From positions 248,001 through 312,000 of the forward strand of contig NC_054083.1 of NCBI RefSeq assembly GCF_017562075.2: DNA of 64,000 nucleotides, read 5' to 3'. Shown here piece by piece: positions 57,871 to 64,000 of this stretch. The position numbers and the translations under genes were made by a program. Position 1 is the first letter of the stretch. The number at the start of each line of letters is the position of its first letter. Source of the stretch: Anopheles merus (taxonomy: Eukaryota > Arthropoda > Insecta > Diptera > Culicidae). The notes under the pieces were generated by a model that saw only the letters and a program-made list of their open reading frames with translations, searched no databases and was not told the DNA's origin.

Positions 57871-58435
57871 AGTGTCGTGCAGTAAAGTTTCTCAAGGAAA
57901 TTTAAGCGGGAAACAGATCAAAATGATAATTTAATAGTGAGCGAAGTTGTGGATAAAGAGCGATTTTAGTGTGTATCCCCTTGGTTTCCCAGGATCCGTT
58001 TAGTTCGCGTAGTGCATTTTTTTTTCTTAACTATTCCTAAGAGCACCAATTACTCAGCTCACTGGCTGGCTGGCTGGCAGCACCGAAGTCATGTTTCTAT
58101 GACCGGATGCATTGTGTGCGTCATGCAGATGCATCTGGATGAAACGTGTTGATGTTGTTGTGTTGAGCGAACGAGCAAGCACACGTAACGGTAACTAAGG
58201 ACACGTAACGACAGATACACATAGTTTATCCTTTTTATCACTGTTCTACACGCAGAGTAACGCGGGAAGTTTTTTTTTATTCAGAAAGAACGCGTGAAGT
58301 TTTTAATTTAAATTTTTAAATGAATTTTGAGTCGTTACTAAAGTAAAGAGATGGGGCACACAAGATTTTGTTGAGAGGTTTTGAGATTTTTTTTCCTGTA
58401 AAGACGGCAAGTGATTTGATTCACATTCAAACGGT

Positions 58436-58600
58436 CCTTCTTCTTTTTTGGCACAACAACCGCTGTCGGTTAAGTGAGCTTGGCTTTCAGTGACTTATTG
58501 TTAACATAGCAGGATAGTCAATCCTACGTATGGAGGCACGGTCCATTCGAGGCATGAACCCATGACGGGCATTCAAACTTTTCTATCATAGTATAATTAC
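58436..58600 (-). repeat. SINE-like repeat, copy 1
   Basis: Reads on the minus strand as GATGCC-type head, a GGGTTCATGCC B-box-like motif, CCATACGTAG, then AGTCACTGAAAGCCAAG, and a tail of AAAAAAGAAGAAG. It is related in inverse orientation to 59993-60160. It resembles tRNA-related SINEs I associate with Anopheles, from memory only. Confidence 0.6.
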
Positions 58601-58867
58601 TATCGCTTTAGTTTATGCGGATCGACCCACACCTGCTGAGTCGGAGCCATCCGTAAGCAACTCGGAATCACTGCCCGACAGGCAAAGAGAGTTAAATTTA
58701 CAGGCGAGGGGCATGTAGAAACAGGGAGAAGGGGTTCGGTCGAATTTGTATTGTCCGCCATAGTCGAGCGGCAGTGATTTTTTTCCGAATTGAGAGCAAG
58801 CGCGCGCAGCGCTCTCTCGCTTGCCTTCAAATTACACGGGGCGCTCTCGCGATACAAAACAGCTGAT

Positions 58868-59105
58868 CAGCTGATACCCCCTCCCTCCCGTTTTTTCCTC
58901 TCCCGCTGCGCTGGATGCGCGGATCAGCTGTTCTTGCTCTTTCGCGTTTCTTTCGGTTTGCGCTGCGCTGTTGCCGCACTTGCGCGCTGCGCTGAACACC
59001 CCTTCCCGCGCGTTCTTTTCGGTTTGCGCTGCGCTGTTGCCGCACTTTGCGCGTAGCGCTGGACACCCCCTCCCCCTCGTTTCTTTCGTTGCGCGTTGTG
59101 CGCTG
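58868..59105 (+). repeat. GC-rich imperfect tandem repeat, ~66-bp period
   Basis: Two good units (around 58944 and 59010) share TTTCGGTTTGCGCTGCGCTG, TTGCCGCACTT and a CGCTG.ACACCCC end. Partial units flank them. Contrasts sharply with the AT-rich surroundings. The short open frames across it look like by-products of the repeat. Confidence 0.75.
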
Positions 59106-59350
59106 TGCGCTTTCGTTCACTTTGATTTGCAGCGTAATAAAATCGCATGCATCGAAATAAAACTTAAACACATCAAGCTCGGTTGATATTTTAACACTTT
59201 ATTGAAACTTAAGGCACAGTTCCACACATCGCTAACCACAATCTTGCCACAAAACCACACATATTTTTTATTATAAATAATAAAAAAATCGTCACTTCAA
59301 GCACCCGCCTTACTGCCTGTATGTTGTGTATGTTGAATACTGTAAAAAAA

Positions 59351-59424
59351 GCATTGAAATAAAGCAGCATAATTTACATATTCATGTTGAATTATGAAAG
59401 ATTAACGCTGCTTTATTTCAATGC
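59351..59424 (+). repeat. Perfect 18-bp inverted repeat (hairpin)
   Basis: GCATTGAAATAAAGCAGC at 59351-59368 pairs with its exact reverse complement at 59407-59424 around a 38-base loop. The loop itself can pair ATAATT with AATTAT. There is no T-run terminator or TA-TIR termini to classify it. Confidence 0.8.
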
Positions 59425-59992
59425 GCACAACACTTCAACACTTGAAAATACGACCGAGGCCGTAATAATGTGAATTGAAATAAATAAAACTTCAACACTT
59501 CACTTCAAATTACATCGAGCGCCCGGGACTTAGGCTAAAACGCGCGCGGCCTCACGCTGCGAAGGCTTGAACTGTACTGACGATTTTGTGTGGTAGCAAG
59601 AAAGGGAACGCACGAGGAACACTCGCTGCACTAGTGCGAGCGAGACACCGACACCAGCAAGCCGCTGCGAGAAAACCAAACTGAGCGCGCAGGCTGAAAG
59701 TGAACGCACACATTCACACATGTGTGATTGTGTAAGTGCGAAAACTGTGTAGAAAGCAAAACACGCTCTCGCCTCCTAGCAATTCCGCGTATTTCCAGCC
59801 GTCTCTCCCTGCTTCTACATGCCCCTCGCCTGAAAGACGCACACTTTTACATTCTCTTTGCTAGTAGGGTGGGGACAACCAGTAAGGTACAAGTAGGTTC
59901 AGTAGGTGTAGCAATTGCGGTAGGTGTAAGGAAACATAAGCCCGTTGGCATAAATGATTGATGAAGCGATGAAGTTAATGAAGTGCGTTTGG

Positions 59993-60160
59993 ATGCCCGT
60001 CATGGGTTCAAGCCCCAAATGGATCGTGCCGCCATACGTAGTACTGACTGTCCTGCTAGGGGGAAAAATCAATTAGTCACTGAAAGCCAAGTCCACAAGT
60101 GTTACTGGCAGGTCTTGACCGACAACGGTTGTTGAGCCTAAAGAAGAGAAGAAGAGAAAC
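59993..60160 (+). repeat. SINE-like repeat, copy 2
   Basis: GGATGCCCGTCATGGGTTCAAGCCCC (core GGGTTCAAGCC is B-box-like) leads to GCCATACGTAG, AGTCACTGAAAGCCAAG, GACCGACAACGGTTGTTG and a purine tail AAGAAGAGAAGAAG. It is inverse to copy 1. Between the copies a second inverse match surrounds GGCGAGGGGCATGTAGAA (58702 region) and its complement near 59815-59835, so the 1.7 kb between them may be one inverted-repeat structure. Confidence 0.6.
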
Positions 60161-62887
60161 TCTGGTCCACTAGAACGCGTTGCACCCACGGATTGGATTT
60201 AGTGGGAAACGATTCCGGTACGCACGTACCTGTTCCGGGTCGTATCATTAAATTAATCGCATGATCTATCTGAGCGAATAGCTATCTGTCATGTGAAATG
60301 TGAGGTTCTGCCTTACTATTTGAAATTTGGATGATTATTAATTATGTGTTTTGTACATTGTGACTCTTTTTAAAAGCTATTCCATCAATATTACAAACTT
60401 CAAACGACGCAAATAATAATGATGAGAATAATGAACAGCTTATGATTGAGGAACGTCGACGTGTGCTGTACAATAATAATGAAAACGAATGTAAAAACTG
60501 TGACCAGAAAGACAAAACCATCAAACAGCTAGAGCTACAAATATGTATTCTTACAGCTCGATTGGATGAAGCAAAAAAATTAAAAGATGCTAACTTGATT
60601 CTGAAGGAGCATCTGGATTCCGCTGTAAAAGAAAATACAGCTCTCAAGAAACAAAACACGTGCCTGGAAAACGATCTTAAACTCGTAAAAAGTACAAGCA
60701 TACAAAAAGAAGATTTTGTTCCTGAAATGAAAAAGGTGCTAGGAGATACATTAACTAGCAATCAAATCGATTTAATAACGAAGAGAAAGAAGCGAGTCAG
60801 ATGGACAAAGGAAGAAATAAGCAAGGCTTTCACAGTAAGATACTTTTCCAAACGAGTTTATGGATATCTCGGAAATGATATGAAAATTCCAATGCCAGCG
60901 CCGTCAACATTGGAAAAATATTCCCAAAGAATTAATCTTAAACAAGGCATTTTAGATGATATCATTAATTTAATCGCGACCGTAACAAAAACGTTTACCA
61001 AAAGAGACAAAGAATGTGTCTTAAGCTTCGATGAGATGAAGGTAGAAAGCGTTATGGAATATGATCCGGCTGCAGATGAAATATTGGGACCTCACAATTA
61101 CATGCAAGTGGTAATCGCTAGAGGATTATTCAACAACTGGAAGCAGCCAATATACATCGGATTTGATCAAAGTATGACAAAAGACATAATTATAAGTATC
61201 ATAAACAGACTGAGCGAGATTAATATAAATGTTGTTGCAATAGTAAGTGATAATTGCCCAGCAAATACGAGCTGTTGGAAAGAACTGGGAGCAGATTATA
61301 ATAACCCATTCTTTCCGCATCCCGTCACAAAAAAAAATGTGTACGTTGTTCCTGATGTGCCGCATTTGCTGAAATTAACGAGAAACTGGCTAGTGGACCA
61401 TGGATTTAAGTATAAAGAAAAAAATATTACTATTGAACCACTCAAAAAAATTCTTGAAGGTAGAATGGCTGCAGAAATTACACCCATATTTAAAATAAAC
61501 ACAGGACACATAAGAATGACTAGCCAAGAAAAACAAAATGTTCGGAAAGCAGCGCAACTTCTATCGCGTACAGTGGCAATTTCATTACGGAGATACGATG
61601 ACACTACAGAAGCAAGTGATTTGGCAGATTTTATAGAAAAAATTGATTTATGGTTCAGTGTCTCAAATTCGTATTCACCATTTGCAAAAGAAGACTACAA
61701 AAAATCGTATATTGGTAACGAAATGCAGCGAAAGGCCCTCAACGATATGCGCGAGTTAATGGAGAATTCCATTGCGTTGGGAAAATCTTCGTTACAAACA
61801 TTTCAAAAATCTGTGATTATGCAAACAACTGCTCTACAAATGCTGTTTGACGACATGAAGGAAAAGCATAAAAACGCAGTCAAATTCATATCAACATATA
61901 AGGCAAGTATTTATGCATTGTATAAAGCAGCAAATGTTGGGCCAAGTTTATTGTCCATCGTGCAATGCTGTATAGTTATTTAAAATGTTTAAAATAATCT
62001 ATTCTATCTTCGTATTATAATTTTCTTTAACAGCTTAACCAAGATGTACTGGAGAACTTCTTCTCGCAAGTAAGACAAAAAGGAGGGGTGAATGATCACC
62101 CATCGCCGTTGAGCTGTCTTTACCGTATAAGAATAATGATACTTGGAAAATCCCCAACCATATTACGGAATCAAACTCATACCGGACAACAAAACAACCA
62201 AGAACCGGATGAATATTTGACGACAGTGGAACCTAACGTTGAAGAAAGTAATTTAAATGAAGAGCCGGAGGAATATATAGCTGCAACGGTGTTTTCAGGA
62301 GCCGAAATAGTACCGAACTTCCCAGACATGCAACGCATGGAAAAAGCTAATGGATTAATAAGCTCAGAAGATAGTGATATTATCAGTACGGCGAGCAGTA
62401 ATCCTTTAACAATGACAGAACAAGAAGAAGATGGATTGCAATACATTATGGGTTACCTCGCAAAAAATTTAACGAAAAGTATCCCAGCTTAAACCTAGGA
62501 ATACAAACATTTAAAATTTTTAATGAGCATAGCTATTGCCAACCACCAACATTTGTGGACCATTTGTCGCTGGGTGGACTACACAAACCCAGTGAAGAGT
62601 TTATGAACATTGGAAAGAAAATGGAAAAAATATTCCAAAAATTACACAAAAATGGTAAATTTAATAAGAAAACATTAATCGTACGGAGATTAGCGGTTAA
62701 TATACAGAAACAAGTCGAATTACCCTCAGAGATAGTTAAATCATTCGCAAAACAGAGAGTGATAGTTCGCATGCGATATTTGAACATGAAAGCCAGCTTT
62801 GAAGCTAATGGCACAACTAGCCGCAAAAGAAAATCGCAACAGCAAGATCCAAAAGGAATAAAAAAGATGAGAAGGATAATAAACTAA

Positions 62888-63500
62888 ACGCACTATACCA
62901 CCAAATTATCTGCAAATGGGGTAAGATCCGACACCTCCTTGAAGGTTAATATAGGCTCTCTTACTCAACTCCTATCTTGCGACGTCCGTTTCGTGCAGTG
63001 GTAACATGTATCATCGTATATCCAAGCTTGGGTACACGGGCCCAGTCCCAACCCCTTGGGCGGATGATGGTACATGGCCAACCAGGAGGGGGGCAGGCAT
63101 TCCAGGCAACTGGAATGTCTTAACGTCAGACCAATCTAATGACGCTAAATCTGTCGAACAGGTGTATATAAAAGAATATCCTACAAGTATCCGAAAATAT
63201 ATGTCCTTCTCATCTAACGAAAATATTGAGGAAAGCCCACTGAAACTAGCAGCCGAAAAACGATTTAAAATGAACCTAATGATGAGTGATGGATAACCAG
63301 AAGCCTCAACCGTGACGGAGCAACTTATCCCGGATGGCAGCCAGCTTCTTTTTGTCTTCTTTTTTTTCTTTTTCTTTTCTTTTTCTTTTCTTTTCTTTTT
63401 CTTTTCTTTTCTTACTATTTCTTTTCTAGATATCAGCGTGGAGGACATACTAAGGATCAAGATGGGCCATCACACAAACGCCTAAAGGAAGATAAAAGGT
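62888..63500 (+). other. Unidentified interval with an open frame and polypyrimidine tract
   Basis: An open frame at 63006-63296 (96 codons, MYHRISKLGYTGPVPTPWAD...) matches nothing I recognise. It is followed by a (TTTTC)n tract (63350-63423) ending TTTTCTAG, a good splice-acceptor shape. The sequence after it is open for 35 codons (YQRGGHTKDQDGPSH...). This could be a two-exon gene fragment or the 5'/3' part of a retroelement; I cannot decide. Confidence 0.4.
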
Positions 63501-63501
63501 A

Positions 63502-63650
63502 CGCGGAGTGTTTTAGTGCGGTCGCATTGATCGTAAGCTAATCTGTAATACAGATGGGTTACGATCAATGAATCCCACACTACCCACGACATGGAAGTCG
63601 TGGGTGCCTTTTGAAGGTTTCACTCCGCGATAACAAAAAAAAAAAAAAAA
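63502..63650 (+). ncRNA. Multi-branched inverted-repeat structure ending in poly(A)
   Basis: Three nested perfect stems. The outer one is CGCGGAGTG (63502-63510) with CACTCCGCG (63621-63629). Inside are CATTGATCGTAA (63525-63536) with TTACGATCAATG (63559-63570), itself enclosing ATCTGT-AAT-ACAGAT, and CCCACGAC (63583-63590) with GTCGTGGG (63597-63604). A run of 16 A follows at 63635-63650. An RNA from the plus strand would fold into a compact junction before a poly(A) tail. This suits the 3' end of a non-LTR element or SINE, but no reverse transcriptase is visible upstream. Confidence 0.5.
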
Positions 63651-64000
63651 CGAGAGCAACGATGAAGCTACTATTAACAATTAACCTTAAATTTCTCAAC
63701 ATATCAAAGCTGTACGATTTTTCTACATGTTAAATATTATCTAATTAATCTATATACGTTTGTTTAATCTCACTATTTCGGATAATTTATTTTCCGCGTT
63801 TCGGTGTAACTTTCAAACCTTTAATATTTACCAGCAGTTATTCGTTGTGTAGCAAAATTGAAAGAGAGCTTTATTTACGACATTCACTGTTATTTATAAA
63901 CTACTCGATCGAGCCGAACACTCGAAATTGAACGAAGACTGTTCGTGTTTCGTTAAGCACGATATGAAGTGACAGGGCTTGCCTGAACATCCTCCCCCCC
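63651..64000. other. AT-rich gene-free end of window
   Basis: No coding frame, repeat unit or RNA gene recognised. Confidence 0.7.

Larger units (their letters stand above)
57123..62887 (+). pseudogene. P-element-type transposase gene (THAP exon + two transposase exons), one frameshift
   Basis: P transposases excise DNA with a THAP DNA-binding finger and an RNase H-like core. Exon 1 (57123-57381, MPISCSVFCC...) has the THAP C2CH pattern: C5, C10, then CSVICSSHF, with FHKFP and EDWEPT between. It ends at the donor G|GTAAGT. The next in-phase acceptor is at 60375-60376, giving exon 2 60377 to about 61974: a coiled-coil stretch, then the core with VLSFDEMKVE, VAIVSDNCPANTSCW and DVPHLLKLTRNW. 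Exon 3 starts after TTTCTTTAACAG at 62034 with LNQDVLENFFSQVR, typical of the P C-terminal domain. The exon 2 donor is uncertain (in-phase GTs at 61960 and 61975). Near 62462-62467 a run of six A shifts the frame, with a stop at 62490-62492; the C-terminal part (LSLGGLHKPSEEF) continues in another frame to 62887. Terminal repeats were not found, so element versus domesticated gene is open. Confidence 0.85.

Noticed and set aside
58790..59171. Ala/Arg-rich short frames on both strands in the GC-rich block
   Set aside because: By-products of a tandem repeat; no start context or homology.
59993..60010. tRNA gene suggested by the B-box-like GGGTTCAAGCC
   Set aside because: No acceptor stem, anticodon arm or convincing A box; fits a SINE-like repeat better.
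61973..62033. GTATAG at 61970 as the donor of the last P-type intron
   Set aside because: It leaves one base of a codon, and joining to 62034 gives an immediate stop; in-phase donors at 61960 or 61975 are preferred but not proven.

Overview
This window is eukaryotic, from a dipteran and most likely a mosquito of the Anopheles type. The reasons are split host genes with short introns (DNA2, Nup188), copia elements primed by the anticodon half of initiator tRNA-Met, a BEL/Pao element with a chuvirus-like envelope gene, and a P-type transposon. The species call is inference. Only two ordinary host genes are visible and both are incomplete here; most of the rest is mobile DNA, heavily nested.

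Layout. 1-2239: the 5' six exons of DNA2 (minus strand), running off the left edge. 2240-5681: AT-rich gene-free DNA with small inverted-repeat elements (3371-4188 carrying 3481-4067) and a degenerate tandem repeat. 5682-11650: the left end of a minus-strand copia element, split by an inverted-repeat element (6243-11276) that was itself split by a young plus-strand copia (6394-10834, identical 174-bp LTRs, 5-bp target duplication). 11651-16976: a piece of the nucleoporin gene Nup188 (first three exons plus 1.2 kb upstream), cut off at its 3' side and sitting inside the pol gene of the minus-strand copia. 16977-40129: a head-to-tail array of six minus-strand copia units of about 4,227 bp sharing 192-bp LTRs. 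All carry the same in-frame TGA in the integrase core. One junction (about 32,470) is aberrant and surrounded by small indels.

40131-52224: a BEL/Pao element with a PHD finger in Gag and an env-like gene resembling chuvirus glycoproteins. It is broken by a nonsense codon, frameshifts and a 3.1-kb Tc1/mariner-superfamily element (43198-46337), which itself contains a 245-bp MITE of its own family. Its 3' LTR is truncated. 52232-56849: a Gypsy-type element with 108-bp identical LTRs, a 49-bp tandem repeat in its leader and an in-frame deletion of the reverse-transcriptase palm. 57123-62887: a P-element-type transposase gene (THAP exon, 3-kb first intron filled with repeats, two further exons, one frameshift). 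62888-64000: an unidentified ORF, a polypyrimidine tract and a compact multi-branched inverted-repeat structure ending in poly(A).

The elements do not form a pathway. They record a sequence of insertions into insertions, with local recombination building the copia array. The most noteworthy observations are the array with a shared nonsense codon, the Nup188 segment captured within it and fused in frame to copia RNase H, the BEL env gene, the self-nested DD35E element, and the small inverted-repeat family with 2-bp duplications.
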